A program made the translations under genes and the position numbers. The notes under the pieces are model-generated. The model saw only the letters and a list, made by a program, of their open reading frames with translations. It ran no database searches and was not told where the DNA came from. From Bacillota bacterium (GTDB lineage Bacteria > Bacillota > Clostridia > Christensenellales > Pumilibacteraceae), in contig WRGC01000003.1 of assembly GCA_009787385.1 (NCBI GenBank), positions 1 through 64,000 on the forward strand: a stretch of 64,000 bases of DNA, read 5' to 3'. This document shows, piece by piece, positions 8,815-18,431 of the stretch (the first letter of the stretch is position 1; each line of letters begins with the position of its first letter).

Positions 8815-9309
8815 TTATTTGACTATGTTTTTAATTTTTCTAAAAAATATTATTGAAGATACTACTATAGCAGGAAATAGTAATAATACAAATATTATAC
8901 CTAAAAGGAAAAAAAGTTGATTTAAATAAAATACTTCTATATCGGGATAGTCACTACAATAAAAGAAAATAATTATAGCATAACAAACAATAAATACCAC
9001 CCAAAATACATATGCAATCACATGAGATATCCGTCGTTTTTTAAATCTACATATACAAGCAGTAAAAAATCCTATCAACCAAAAAATACTCAAAATACCA
9101 CATAATATTAGCCAAAGCCAAGCAAAATTGTGAGCATATTGTTTTGTTGGATCATCTTGTACCCATACACCATTGATAAAAAGCTTATAAGATATCAAAG
9201 TAAATATACCATGTCCAATCAAAAAAACTGTATTAAAGCATAACAACCCATTGTTTTTAATAAAAACTATATCAGTCTCTTTTATATTTTCCGTTATCCA
9301 TTTTTTCAT
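8815..9309 (-). CDS. Small four-helix membrane protein, function unknown
   Basis: A 164-residue protein with four predicted membrane helices (about residues 25 to 45, 62 to 85, 95 to 115, 130 to 153) separated by short basic loops such as RFKKRR. No family is recognised. It sits between the SpoIIE-like phosphatase and the broken kinase, all on the same strand, and ends at a clear terminator. No strong promoter or ribosome site was found before the ATG. Confidence 0.6.
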   Translation of the reverse strand: MKKWITENIKETDIVFIKNNGLLCFNTVFLIGHGIFTLISYKLFINGVWVQDDPTKQYAHNFAWLWLILCGILSIFWLIGFFTACICRFKKRRISHVIAYVFWVVFIVCYAIIIFFYCSDYPDIEVFYLNQLFFLLGIIFVLLLFPAIVVSSIIFFRKIKNIVK

Positions 9310-9376
9310 TTAATATACTTTTCCATTTACCAATTTATATTGTTTTTTATTTGGCATCAATAGTAAAATGGAACAT

Positions 9377-9417
9377 ATTGATATAGTAAATCATTGAAAT
9401 GGTTGTACTATATCAAT
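9377..9417 (-). terminator. Hairpin downstream of the SpoIIE-like gene
   Basis: A 12-bp perfect inverted repeat (9377 to 9388 and 9406 to 9417) with a 17-base loop lies 20 bp after the stop of the SpoIIE-like gene. The following T-tract is weak, so this may be a terminator or a structured 3' end. Confidence 0.45.
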
Positions 9418-9436
9418 AATCAATTTATGCTTTACA

Positions 9437-10957
9437 CTATGCTTTTGCCAACCTTACTATTAGAACTGTCATGTCATCATTAACTGTCAAGTTATCTACA
9501 ACTTTCTGCACAATTGCTCTACTGCAATTATCCAATGATTGACTGTGTTGTAGCAAAATATCTTTTATTTGTAATTGTGATATATTTTGCGTTATTCCAT
9601 CACTAGCCAACAACAACATATCCCCTTGTTGCAATTGAAATTTGGATACTTGTGCATTATACTCGCTCACTATACCAATAGGCAAATTTGAACTGACAAA
9701 CTCAATAATTTTTTTATCTCTAAATACAAAACTAGATACACTACCACTCTTGGACAATTCTAACCAACCCGTATTAAGATTGACAAATGCTGTATCTAGA
9801 GTAGCATATTGTTCTACATCTTTGTACAATATTTGATTGGCATACTCCAATGCTTTTGAAGTTGGTATTTTATAAGTTTTAAAGTCATGAATCAATCGTA
9901 TAGTATTTGTACTACAATTACGAGCATATTTGCCACTACCTACACCATCACTTAGATACAAACCTACCTGTCCATCACTCATATAGCAAGCAAGATAAGA
10001 ATCACCCGAAATTGACTGTTTAGACGAAGAAGCTATACTATACTCCAACTTGTATTTTGGCTCAACAATACTACTACTGTGCAATATATCTATTGATATA
10101 TTTGCAAATTTTTTGTTAATTAACCAAAATAGTACAATACCTACAATCAAACCAATCCAATTTGCACTATCAAAATTCAATACAAAACAAAAATCAACAA
10201 CCAACACACCAATCAATACTGCCAATCCCTTTAAAATACAATCTTTAATTGAATATGATACTACAACTATGACTGATATCAAAAAAATAAACTCAAAATC
10301 TTCTGTGTATATTGTAGTAATAATACCAAAAAACCAACCAACCAACCAACTTAAACCAACCAACTTCTTTCTCAAGCACATCAATATTGGGACAGAAAAC
10401 ACCCAATACAAACCATATCCCATATTCAAACAACTTATTGCTAAAGCAATTATACAAAACAAAGCTTCAAATTTCTTATGTAATACCAATTCAAAATTTA
10501 AGTTGATATATTTTATAACATTGTCAAAACAATACCAAACAAAGAATATAAGTATACTCAACAAAATCAACTGTACAACTGTAGCATAATCTATATAAGC
10601 GGCAAATAATGTTGAAAATACTACAAACAAACTAGATATATATATTAAAAAATTATTATCTTTCTTATTGCATACAACAACTATCAATGCATTCAATAAA
10701 GCAACAACTTGTACTGTACAAGAAAAACTTGTACAAAAAATTCCATATACATATCCTATGGATACTAATATGCAATGTTTTTTCTTAATTGACCACAACA
10801 AAAATCCTAAGCCAAATGGAAAAACATCATATACTTGACCAAAACACAAAACAAATGCCATCAAACCAATAAACAAACTCAACAAAAAAGGATTGATATT
10901 AAAGCTATCACAAGTTTTAGAAATTTTTAATACATTGTTTGTACATATTTTATTCAT
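9437..10957 (-). CDS. SpoIIE-like membrane PP2C phosphatase
   Basis: A polytopic N-terminal half (about 9 to 10 helices to residue 285) is followed by a PP2C/SpoIIE domain. Visible motifs are ISGDSYLACYMSDG, LYLSDGVGSGKYA, LLLASDGI and NDDMTVLIV, giving the metal-binding aspartates. SpoIIE of Bacillus dephosphorylates SpoIIAA to release sigma-F and is over 800 residues; this protein of 506 residues lacks the long central region, so SpoIIE itself is not certain. An extended -10 (TGTTATAAT) lies 9 bases before the ATG with no ribosome site, suggesting a leaderless transcript. Confidence 0.8.
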   Translation of the reverse strand: MNKICTNNVLKISKTCDSFNINPFLLSLFIGLMAFVLCFGQVYDVFPFGLGFLLWSIKKKHCILVSIGYVYGIFCTSFSCTVQVVALLNALIVVVCNKKDNNFLIYISSLFVVFSTLFAAYIDYATVVQLILLSILIFFVWYCFDNVIKYINLNFELVLHKKFEALFCIIALAISCLNMGYGLYWVFSVPILMCLRKKLVGLSWLVGWFFGIITTIYTEDFEFIFLISVIVVVSYSIKDCILKGLAVLIGVLVVDFCFVLNFDSANWIGLIVGIVLFWLINKKFANISIDILHSSSIVEPKYKLEYSIASSSKQSISGDSYLACYMSDGQVGLYLSDGVGSGKYARNCSTNTIRLIHDFKTYKIPTSKALEYANQILYKDVEQYATLDTAFVNLNTGWLELSKSGSVSSFVFRDKKIIEFVSSNLPIGIVSEYNAQVSKFQLQQGDMLLLASDGITQNISQLQIKDILLQHSQSLDNCSRAIVQKVVDNLTVNDDMTVLIVRLAKA

Positions 10958-11049
10958 TATTTATACATTATAACATGTATTTGTATAATAAATTTGACAA
11001 GTTTTGTAAGATATTAAAAAGTAATGTAAAAACAATATTGATCTGTCAT

Positions 11050-11823
11050 TTAAGAAAATGCCAAATGATACATCAACACACCTGCTGCTACACTAGCATT
11101 AAGCGACTCAATATTGTGCATTGGTAAACAAACTACAATATCAGACTTGAATAGAATATCTTGTCTAATACCATTTGCTTCATTTCCAATTATTAGACAT
11201 TTATTATGTCCTTTATCCAATTGCATTTTGTATATATCTTGTCCCTTAGGAGTTGTTGCAATTGTCTTGTAATATGGCTTTAGTACATCAATATTATTGC
11301 AAAATATAATGTCTAAAAAGTATAGGGCTGACGCCGCACTCCTAATTACTTTTTGAGAAAACACATCTACACAATTATCTACAAAAACCAAACCAAACCC
11401 TGTAGCTACTGCTGTACGCAATATAGTCCCCATATTTCCTGGGTCTCTAATCCTATCTAAATACAAACAATTTGTGTTTGTATTAGATAAATTTTTGACA
11501 TCATCAACTGTACTCCAAACAGGTTTTTGTACTACTGCTAGTACCCCTTGAGTAGTAATCACATCACTAACTTGCTCAAATATACTATCTACAACTACTC
11601 TACATGGGATACCAATATCTATCAATTTTTGTAAGAATCCTGTATTAGATTTATAAAAACTCTCATTAGTCAAAACACTTTGCAATATCAAACCACTAGC
11701 CAACGCTTCTACAATTGCAATTTTCCCTTCTACAACAAAAACACCGCAAATATCTCGGTGTTTTTTGTTTTGCAATTTTATTAGATTTTTGATGTAATCA
11801 TTTTTATTATTTATTATTTGCAT
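11050..11823 (-). CDS. SpoU/TrmH-family RNA 2'-O-methyltransferase
   Basis: SPOUT-fold methyltransferase acting on rRNA or tRNA ribose. The N-terminal substrate-binding domain (RDICGVFVVEGKIAI) is followed by the three family motifs: LDRIRDPGNMGTILRTA, IIGNEANGI, and LPMHNIESLNASVAA. The AdoMet-binding knot is complete. It begins 2 bases after rplT and is the last gene of the infC-rpmI-rplT operon, a common arrangement in Gram-positive bacteria. Confidence 0.9.
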   Translation of the reverse strand: MQIINNKNDYIKNLIKLQNKKHRDICGVFVVEGKIAIVEALASGLILQSVLTNESFYKSNTGFLQKLIDIGIPCRVVVDSIFEQVSDVITTQGVLAVVQKPVWSTVDDVKNLSNTNTNCLYLDRIRDPGNMGTILRTAVATGFGLVFVDNCVDVFSQKVIRSAASALYFLDIIFCNNIDVLKPYYKTIATTPKGQDIYKMQLDKGHNKCLIIGNEANGIRQDILFKSDIVVCLPMHNIESLNASVAAGVLMYHLAFS

Positions 11824-11825
11824 TA

Positions 11826-12179
11826 TTAATTCAAAGAAGCCTTAGCTTGTTCAGCAAGAGCGGCAAAACCTTGTGGATCACTAACAGCTATATCTGCCAA
11901 TACTTTTCGATCCAACTGCACATTGGCAGTCTTGAGACCATGAATAAGCTTGCTATATGACAAACCATTTTGTCTAGCTGCCGCATTGATACGAGCTATC
12001 CACAATTGCCTAAACTCTCTCTTTTTGTGTCGTCTACCAATATATGAATACATTTGAGACTTCATCACAGCTTCTCTAGCTATGCGATAAGTCTTGGATT
12101 TTAGCCCCCAATAGCCCTTAGCCAATCTCAATATTTTTCTTCTTTTTTTAACTGCGTTTACCGCTCTTTTTATTCTCAT
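11826..12179 (-). CDS. rplT: 50S ribosomal protein L20
   Basis: Assembly protein of the large ribosomal subunit, 117 residues as usual. It begins [20 protein letters not shown] and includes [20 protein letters not shown] and [13 protein letters not shown], all strongly conserved. In Firmicutes L20 binds the leader of its own operon to repress it; the long infC leader here would be the target. Confidence 0.97.
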   Translation of the reverse strand: MRIKRAVNAVKKRRKILRLAKGYWGLKSKTYRIAREAVMKSQMYSYIGRRHKKREFRQLWIARINAAARQNGLSYSKLIHGLKTANVQLDRKVLADIAVSDPQGFAALAEQAKASLN

Positions 12180-12293
12180 TTTATTTAAACCTCAAATATT
12201 AATAGGACAAAACTATAATAAAATTTGTCCAAAAAAACAATCTCAATCAATGTTTTAAAACCCAAACTCTTGTATACAATACAAATCAATTGA

Positions 12294-12497
12294 TTAGTGC
12301 CTTTTTTGTATCATTATACGCACTGTAGCTGCTTCCTTTTTGTTAGATAAATATCCATCTGTTCTCAAACCTACCTTGCGTTTCTTTTCTCTTTTTGTCA
12401 AAATATGAGCTCTATTCATTTTGCGATACTTTACTTTTCCGCTAGCGCTTGCCCTAAATCTTTTTTTAGCTCCGCTATTACTCTTAAACTTTGGCAT
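12294..12497 (-). CDS. rpmI: 50S ribosomal protein L35
   Basis: Small basic ribosomal protein, 67 residues from the chosen ATG: MPKFKSNSGAKKRF, then KMNRAHILTKREKKRK. An in-frame ATG four codons upstream (12509) is rejected because GGAGG lies 7 bases before the ATG at 12497 and would overlap it. Located between infC and rplT. Confidence 0.96.
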   Translation of the reverse strand: MPKFKSNSGAKKRFRASASGKVKYRKMNRAHILTKREKKRKVGLRTDGYLSNKKEAATVRIMIQKRH

Positions 12498-12515
12498 ATT
12501 GCCCTCCATTGTCTT

Positions 12516-13202
12516 TTATTGTTGTGACTGTGCATCTGCTTTTATTTGTTCTTTATCTTTATTTGATTCTTCTTGATTTACTACTGATTTTAGTTTAGCT
12601 CCCAAATTTTGACTACTATTGTTGGTTGTATCTTGAACTTTTTGAACTTTAGGTTGCGAACTTTTTCCACCACCTTTTGTTGGCTTTTCTATTTTTTTGG
12701 GCTTAAGCATCATAAAGATATTTCGTCCCTCTGTATGAGGTTTGACATCTACTTCACTCACTTCTTCACACATAGCAAAAAAGTCGTCCATTACTCCTAC
12801 ACCCAATTTAGAATGAGCTTGCTCACGCCCCTTCATTCTAATACTAACTTTAACCTTGTCCCCAGCTTGCAAAAGCTTGACGGTTTGTCTAGCTTTTGTT
12901 TCTAGATCATGCTTGTCTATATTCATAGACAATCTCATTTCCCTAAGCTCACTACTTTTTTGGGTCTTTCTCAATTCCTTTTCACGCTTAACTGCATCAA
13001 ACTTGAACTTGCCATAGTCCATAATTTTGCACACAGGTGGCTTTGTAGTAGCATTGATTTTTACCAAATCCAATCCCTTGCTTTGAGCAAGTCTATTGGC
13101 ATCTTGTCCTGACATTACACCAAGTTGGTCACCATTTTCATCCAATACTCTAACTTGTGGATCTCTAATTCTAAAGTTTAATTCTACTCTTTGACCTTTA
13201 AT
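12516..13202 (-). CDS. infC: Translation initiation factor IF-3 with AUU start
   Basis: IF-3 binds the 30S subunit and checks start-codon choice. Reading back from the conserved VRVLDENGDQLG, the frame continues to an ATT at 13200 to 13202 with GGGGG 8 bases before it, giving MKGQRVELNFRIRDPQVRVL. A non-AUG AUU start is the known autoregulatory start of infC in many bacteria. A TTG at 13145 would remove the first conserved strand and has no ribosome site. The N-domain, linker and C-domain (KVSIRMKGREQAHSKLG) are complete. A Gln/Lys/Ser-rich tail of about 50 residues extends beyond the usual end. Confidence 0.93.
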   Translation of the reverse strand: MKGQRVELNFRIRDPQVRVLDENGDQLGVMSGQDANRLAQSKGLDLVKINATTKPPVCKIMDYGKFKFDAVKREKELRKTQKSSELREMRLSMNIDKHDLETKARQTVKLLQAGDKVKVSIRMKGREQAHSKLGVGVMDDFFAMCEEVSEVDVKPHTEGRNIFMMLKPKKIEKPTKGGGKSSQPKVQKVQDTTNNSSQNLGAKLKSVVNQEESNKDKEQIKADAQSQQ

Positions 13203-13400
13203 AACTAATTCCCCCTTGCAACTACACTATTTGTTGAAAGCTACAAATTGACTTATACTAAAATAAAAACTATCACGCCAAGCAAAAACTCCCGACGCAA
13301 TAGCAATACAACTATACCAATAATGCAATAGTTGAAATAAATCTATTATAAAATGCGTAAACCAAACAACACAAATCATTTGGTGGGATAATCCACTTGT
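13203..13400 (-). promoter_or_regulatory. Long leader of the infC-rpmI-rplT operon (candidate L20 leader)
   Basis: About 200 bases lie between the promoter and the infC AUU start with no open frame of note. In Firmicutes such leaders carry an L20-binding structure that triggers termination. No convincing terminator stem is seen by eye, so this is a positional inference. A covariance-model search for the L20 leader family would decide. Confidence 0.4.
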
Positions 13401-13406
13401 ACTCGT

Positions 13407-13435
13407 AGTGTATCATAAAAACACTGTAGTGTCAA
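13407..13435 (-). promoter_or_regulatory. Promoter of the infC operon
   Basis: TTGACA (13430 to 13435), 17-bp spacer, TACACT (13407 to 13412) on the minus strand, about 200 bases before infC. Confidence 0.8.
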
Positions 13436-13503
13436 TCAATCTATAATACAAAAATAAGTAATATAAAAAAATTTGTACAAAAGTCTATCTTAAAAATAAA
13501 ATA

Positions 13504-13688
13504 GAGTGTATAACAAGTGATTATTAACAATAAGATACAAACATCAACAAAAGCATAGTTATTCTTTTTTGAAGCAAAAAAAGAACCAAAAAAGCTATTG
13601 AGAAATCCCACCTAACGCTTTATGGTTGTTTTTATTTAGGTTATTGATATTATTTCTTTTCATCTTAATCACTCTATTTGTATCATAC
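13504..13688 (+). repeat. MITE-like dispersed repeat, copy 1
   Basis: One of five full-length copies. It starts GAGTGTATAACAAG and ends near CTCTATTTGTATCAT. Internal landmarks shared with the other copies are TTATTAACAATAAGATACAA, ATTCTTTTTTG, AAAAAAGCT, CTAACGCTTTATGGTTG and CATCTTAAT. Here the inner hairpin is altered (GAAGC for GACGC). Orientation is the same as in all copies. Taken with 13203 to 13435 and the hairpin at 13681 to 13741, this accounts for most of the infC to InlB gap. Confidence 0.75.
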
Positions 13689-13741
13689 TAAATAAAATAC
13701 TCAAGTGTCAAAGTCACTTGAGTATTTTATTTAGTATGATA
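13681..13741. terminator. Very long perfect hairpin after the first InlB-type gene
   Basis: A 27-bp perfect inverted repeat (13681 to 13707 with 13715 to 13741) and a 7-base loop. It abuts the end of repeat copy 1 and lies 39 bp after the surface-protein gene. There is no clean T-tract on either side, so RNA 3'-end protection or bidirectional termination are both possible. Confidence 0.6.
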
Positions 13742-13779
13742 TCTCTTTTGTAGTTAATAACTATTATTTCTAATAATTA

Positions 13780-15537
13780 TTAATAGTTGCCATATCCATC
13801 GTCATAATAGTTGCTGTTGTCTCTATTGCTCTTTTTATTTTTCTTTTTAGACTGGCTTTGATTTTGATTGTCGTATTGGCTATACGGGTTGTTATTGTAT
13901 TGACTATAGTAATTATTGTTAGCAAATGTATTTTGACTACCATAACTATCGTATTGTGTTGAATATGATGAAGATGAGCTTGGATTGTTTCTTCGCTTTA
14001 GGATAATAAAAATACCACTAGCTATCAATGCTGCCACAAATACTCCCAACAAACTCCAACCAAATATCTCTCCAAAATTATCAAAACCTGATGGATTTGC
14101 TGGAGTTGTAGGTGGTGGAAGAATCAACTCACTTTTTTGCCATTGTGCATATAGAGTAGAATCTTTATCTTTGTCCCACACATTCACACAATCCATATAC
14201 TCGTCATAATAAGCCTTTCCACCTTCTAATTTGTCAGTGTATCCTTTAAAGATATATCCTTCTTTAGTAGGTGCTTTGACTGTAGGCAATTTGTCTCCCA
14301 AAGTTGCTTCTACTTTATTTACACCACCGATTCCACCGTTAAAGTCTAGCGTTACTACAAACTTTACAATTGGTTCTAATTCCCACTGTGCATATAGTGT
14401 AGAATTTTTCTCTTTATCCCACAAGCTCGCTGATTTCATATTTTCATCATAATAAGCCTTTCCACCATTTGCACTGTCAGTATATCCTTTAAAGATATAT
14501 CCTTCTCTAGTAGGGGCTGTAGCTTGTGGCATAGCTTCTCCAATGATTACTTCTACTCTGCTTGTGCCACCACTTCCACCATTAAAGTCTAATGTTACTA
14601 TATACTTTACAATTGGTTCTAATTCCCACTGTGCATATAATGTAGAACTTGTATCTTTATCCCACAAGCTCACTGAGTTCATATTGTCATCATAATATCT
14701 CTTTCCACCATCTACACTGTCAGTATATCCTCCAAAGATATAACCTTCTCTAGTAGGTGCTGTAGCTTGTGGCATAGCTTCATCAATTTTTACTGTTACT
14801 TGATTGGTACCACCACTTCCACCGTTAAAGTCTAGTGTTACTACATACTCTACAGATAAGTCTCTTTCCCATTGTGCGTATAGTGTACTACTATCTTCTT
14901 CTTTATCCCATACACTAACTGAGTTCATATCTCTATCATAATATCTCTTTCCACCATCTACACTGTCAGTATATCCTCCAAAGATATAACCTTCTCTAGT
15001 AGGTGCTGTAGCTTGTGGCATAGCTTCTCCAAGGATTGTATCTACTTGACCTGTGCCACCACTTCCACCATTAAAGTCTAGAGTAACTATAGTCTCTACT
15101 TTTTTTGGTGCTACTTCTACTTGTATTATATCACCCTGATCCCAAAATATAGCCGTATCACCAATAGACATGAAGACATATATAGCAAAATAATATGTTT
15201 TAATCTCTTTGTCTGTAGGTACTTGATATACGAGTCCTTTTCCTACTGTTTTAACAGTTTCAAAATTTATCTCATTACCATTGTCATTATTGTACCAATA
15301 AACTAACCCTTCATCATATCCATCTTTTAATGACACTCTTAAAGAAATATCATCACCAACAAACCCAGAATTGTTTTGAGATGGATATTGGTTAAATACA
15401 GAGCTTTCGCCTAAACTTTTGTCTATTGATTGAAATGTTTTGTTTGTCAATAGGACGCTACACAATGCTACCGACAAACTCAACACAAGAATAATAGACA
15501 ATGCTATACATGCTTTTTTAATATTATTTAATCTCAT
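13780..15537 (-). CDS. InlB B-repeat surface protein A
   Basis: A 585-residue exported protein. An N-terminal hydrophobic signal or anchor (residues 9 to 30) is followed by a unique region to about 150. Four Listeria-Bacteroides (InlB B) repeats of about 75 residues come next, each with VTLDFNGGSGGT, the APT(R/K)EGYIF(G/K)GYTD core and LYAQW. A proline linker (ILPPPTTPANP), a membrane helix (about 480 to 502) and basic residues RRNN stop transfer. The final about 80 residues are rich in Ser, Asn, Gln and Tyr and would be cytosolic. There is no LPxTG signal. It is a paralogue of the next gene; binding partner unknown. Confidence 0.85.
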   Translation of the reverse strand: MRLNNIKKACIALSIILVLSLSVALCSVLLTNKTFQSIDKSLGESSVFNQYPSQNNSGFVGDDISLRVSLKDGYDEGLVYWYNNDNGNEINFETVKTVGKGLVYQVPTDKEIKTYYFAIYVFMSIGDTAIFWDQGDIIQVEVAPKKVETIVTLDFNGGSGGTGQVDTILGEAMPQATAPTREGYIFGGYTDSVDGGKRYYDRDMNSVSVWDKEEDSSTLYAQWERDLSVEYVVTLDFNGGSGGTNQVTVKIDEAMPQATAPTREGYIFGGYTDSVDGGKRYYDDNMNSVSLWDKDTSSTLYAQWELEPIVKYIVTLDFNGGSGGTSRVEVIIGEAMPQATAPTREGYIFKGYTDSANGGKAYYDENMKSASLWDKEKNSTLYAQWELEPIVKFVVTLDFNGGIGGVNKVEATLGDKLPTVKAPTKEGYIFKGYTDKLEGGKAYYDEYMDCVNVWDKDKDSTLYAQWQKSELILPPPTTPANPSGFDNFGEIFGWSLLGVFVAALIASGIFIILKRRNNPSSSSSYSTQYDSYGSQNTFANNNYYSQYNNNPYSQYDNQNQSQSKKKNKKSNRDNSNYYDDGYGNY

Positions 15538-15796
15538 AATAATAAAATTATATCATAGAAAAATACTTTTGTTAACTCAATCATACAATCTCTATCTTGT
15601 CAATATCTAGTCATACAAACATGAATATTTACATAATTCATAATTAATTTACAATATTTATTGTATTCTCAACATATATGACTAAGATATTATAAATATA
15701 TTAAATTACAAAATTAGTTGAAATTTGATATTATTTAGACTATTATATGCTTGCAACAAATTTGGCGATACTAAATTATAATACACTTTTATTAGT

Positions 15797-15998
15797 AGTG
15801 TACAACTAGATGACCGTACAACGAAAGATTATTAACAATAAAAAACAAACTTTCAACAAAACAAGCATTATTCTTTTTTGACGCCAAAAAGAACCAAAAA
15901 AGCTCTTGGGGAAGTACCACAAAACTCCCAAACGCTTTAAGGTTATTTTTATTTATATATTACTTCTTTCCCATCTTAATGCCTCTATTTGTACACTC
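15797..15998 (+). repeat. MITE-like dispersed repeat, copy 2
   Basis: Starts AGTGTACAACTAG and ends TTGTACACTC; the outer bases form an inverted pair. It includes a perfect inner hairpin around TTCTTTTTTGACGCC (one base shorter on the right arm) and GCTTTAAGGTTATTTTTATT. It occupies the middle of the 634-bp gap between the two InlB-type genes. The remainder of that gap (15538 to 15796) shows only AT-rich sequence. Confidence 0.8.
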
Positions 15999-16112
15999 TC
16001 TTTTTGTTATACTAAAATTTGCTATACCACAACATTTAACAAAGAGCCAAAATTTTCATTATATCCAAGCTACAATCTTAATGTACTTTTATACACTACC
16101 TATAAAATACAA

Positions 16113-16146
16113 CAAATGGATAGAATTTAAATTTTCTATCCATTTG
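16113..16146 (-). terminator. Terminator hairpin after the second InlB-type gene
   Basis: A 13-bp stem (CAAATGGATAGAA with TTCTATCCATTTG) and an 8-base loop, 26 bp beyond the stop of the gene at 16172. The T-tract is modest. Confidence 0.65.
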
Positions 16147-16171
16147 TTTTTGCGTGTATTATTGATGATAA

Positions 16172-18253
16172 TTAATACCAACTATTGTTGTTGTTATTTC
16201 TATTATTGTTTTGAGATTGATTGTTTCTATAGTTGGCATATGGGTCATTGTTGTATGTGTTGTTGTATTGACTATAATAACTGTTGTATTGGTTGTTATT
16301 GTATGAGTCATTTCTATTACTGCTTCTACGATAACCATACTGTGCTACTCTCACATTCTTCTTGCGTTTCAACATTATAATTATACCACTCAATACCACT
16401 GCTAGCACAAATGCTCCTCCAACACTCCACCCCAATAATTCTCCAAAATCTCCTGAAAATGAATTGGTAGGTGTTGTTGGGTTGGTTGGTGATGGAGTTA
16501 ATGGCAATTCGGTATCTTTCGTTTCCCACTGTGCATATAGTATATAATCTTCTTCCTTGTCCCACACACTAACTGCGGGCGTCATATCATCACCATAATA
16601 AATCTTACCACCATTTAAACCATCTGTATATCCAATAAAAATATATCCATCTCTACTAGGGGCTGTAGCTTGTGGCATACTACCACCATATATTGCTACC
16701 ACTTGCTCTGTTCCATTGCTTCCACCATTAAAGTCTAGAGTTATTGTGTATTTATCTTGTTGCGAAGTTCCGTCATCTTCTTTCCATTGTGCGTATAATG
16801 TAGTATCTTCTTTTTTATCCCACACACTGACCGAATTCATTTTAGCACCATAATAAAATTTTCCACCATCTACACTATCTGCATATCCATTAAAGATGTA
16901 TCCATCTCTACTAGGAGCTGTAGCTGGTGGCATACTCTCACCAAATACTGCAACTACTTGATTTGTTCCACCGTTTCCACCATTAAAGTCTAATGTTACT
17001 GTGTACTTTTCTTGTTGCGTCCCGCCATTTTCTTGCCATTGTGCGTATAATGTAGTATCTTCTTTTTTATTCCATAAACGCAAAGAATACATATCTTCAT
17101 CATAATAAAGCGTTCCACCATCTACACTATCTGCATATCCATTAAAGATGTATCCATCTCTACTAGGAGCTGTAGCTGGTGGCATGCTATCGCCATATAT
17201 TGCTACCACTTGTTCTGTTCTACTACTTCCATCATTAAAGTCTAGTGTTATTGTATATTCTTCTGGCTGTGCTATCTCCCATTGTGCATACAGTGTATCA
17301 TCTTCTTTTTTGTCCCATTGAGTCATTGAGTTCATATTGCCATCATAATATCGCTTGCCACCGTCCACTTTATCTGTATATCCATTAAATACATATCCAT
17401 CTCTAGCGGGAGCTATAGCTTGCGGCATACTCTCGCCATATGTTGCTCTTACTTGACTTGTTCCACCATTTCCACCATTATAATCTAGCGTTATTGTAAC
17501 AATGAAAATTGGTATCATTTCCCACTGTGCAACCAATTTGTAATCTGTTGGAGAATTGTCAATCCTATCCCATACTCTCACTGAGTTCATATTTTTGTCA
17601 TAATAATATCTGTCTTTATAATAAGATGAGACATATCCACTAAAAATATATCCATCTCTACTAGGGGCTGTAGCTTGTGGCATATTCTCGCCATATGTTG
17701 CCACCACACTTGTTGTTCCACCACTACCCCCATTCAAATTTAGCAAGACGGTATCTGGTTTGCGTGGTTCTACCGATACTTCAATGAGATCCCACACTTC
17801 ATAATAAAAAGGCGTACCATCATTTAGCATCCAATTGATATAGACAGCAAAATAATATTGTTTTCCAACATTGCTTGAATCTACATAAAAATATTCTGTT
17901 TGTGTGCGATATTTCTCAGCAGTATTTAAATCAAGAGTATCTCCTTTATTTTTATACCAACCAATTTTAAACCTAGTATACAAATCTTGAGTAGGTGAAT
18001 TAGGATCATTTCCTTGATTCAATACTACTCTCAAAACAAAACTATCACCAACAGTTATACTTATTTTTGATGGTGGATATTCGGCAAAAGCTGTATTCGG
18101 CATTTGCATAAAAGAATACTCATCAGCGGTATTTGGATTATGACTTGCAATATTATTGCTATTTGCAACAGTCAATACCCCCAATGCAAAACAACTAAAC
18201 AATACTATGATAGATATTATTATAGATAGATAGATACTTCTCTTCTTGCTCAT
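16172..18253 (-). CDS. InlB B-repeat surface protein B
   Basis: A 693-residue paralogue of protein A. A signal or anchor segment (ISIIVLFSCFALGVLTVA) is followed by a unique domain to about 190. Five InlB-type repeats follow (TLD(F/Y)NGG, APSRDGYIF.GY, LYAQW), then a Pro/Thr linker (LPLTPSPTNPTTPTNS), a membrane helix and basic RKKNVR. The cytosolic tail of about 70 residues is made almost entirely of Asn, Tyr, Ser and Gln. Start chosen at ATG 18253, which has GGAG 8 bases upstream, rather than the in-frame ATG at 18271. Differences in repeat number between the paralogues suggest recombination among repeats. Confidence 0.85.
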   Translation of the reverse strand: MSKKRSIYLSIIISIIVLFSCFALGVLTVANSNNIASHNPNTADEYSFMQMPNTAFAEYPPSKISITVGDSFVLRVVLNQGNDPNSPTQDLYTRFKIGWYKNKGDTLDLNTAEKYRTQTEYFYVDSSNVGKQYYFAVYINWMLNDGTPFYYEVWDLIEVSVEPRKPDTVLLNLNGGSGGTTSVVATYGENMPQATAPSRDGYIFSGYVSSYYKDRYYYDKNMNSVRVWDRIDNSPTDYKLVAQWEMIPIFIVTITLDYNGGNGGTSQVRATYGESMPQAIAPARDGYVFNGYTDKVDGGKRYYDGNMNSMTQWDKKEDDTLYAQWEIAQPEEYTITLDFNDGSSRTEQVVAIYGDSMPPATAPSRDGYIFNGYADSVDGGTLYYDEDMYSLRLWNKKEDTTLYAQWQENGGTQQEKYTVTLDFNGGNGGTNQVVAVFGESMPPATAPSRDGYIFNGYADSVDGGKFYYGAKMNSVSVWDKKEDTTLYAQWKEDDGTSQQDKYTITLDFNGGSNGTEQVVAIYGGSMPQATAPSRDGYIFIGYTDGLNGGKIYYGDDMTPAVSVWDKEEDYILYAQWETKDTELPLTPSPTNPTTPTNSFSGDFGELLGWSVGGAFVLAVVLSGIIIMLKRKKNVRVAQYGYRRSSNRNDSYNNNQYNSYYSQYNNTYNNDPYANYRNNQSQNNNRNNNNNSWY

Positions 18254-18431
18254 ATATAATTCTCCATGCAACCTTATACACCAATTATATAATATTTGAC
18301 ACTATTTGTCTATATATATAATACAATACATCTTTGTCAATATGTTGCTTTATTGTATATTTAGTTAAATTTTATTATTAATTTATTCATATATTTAAAT
18401 TTTAAAGCATATGGGACACTTACAAAGCCAA

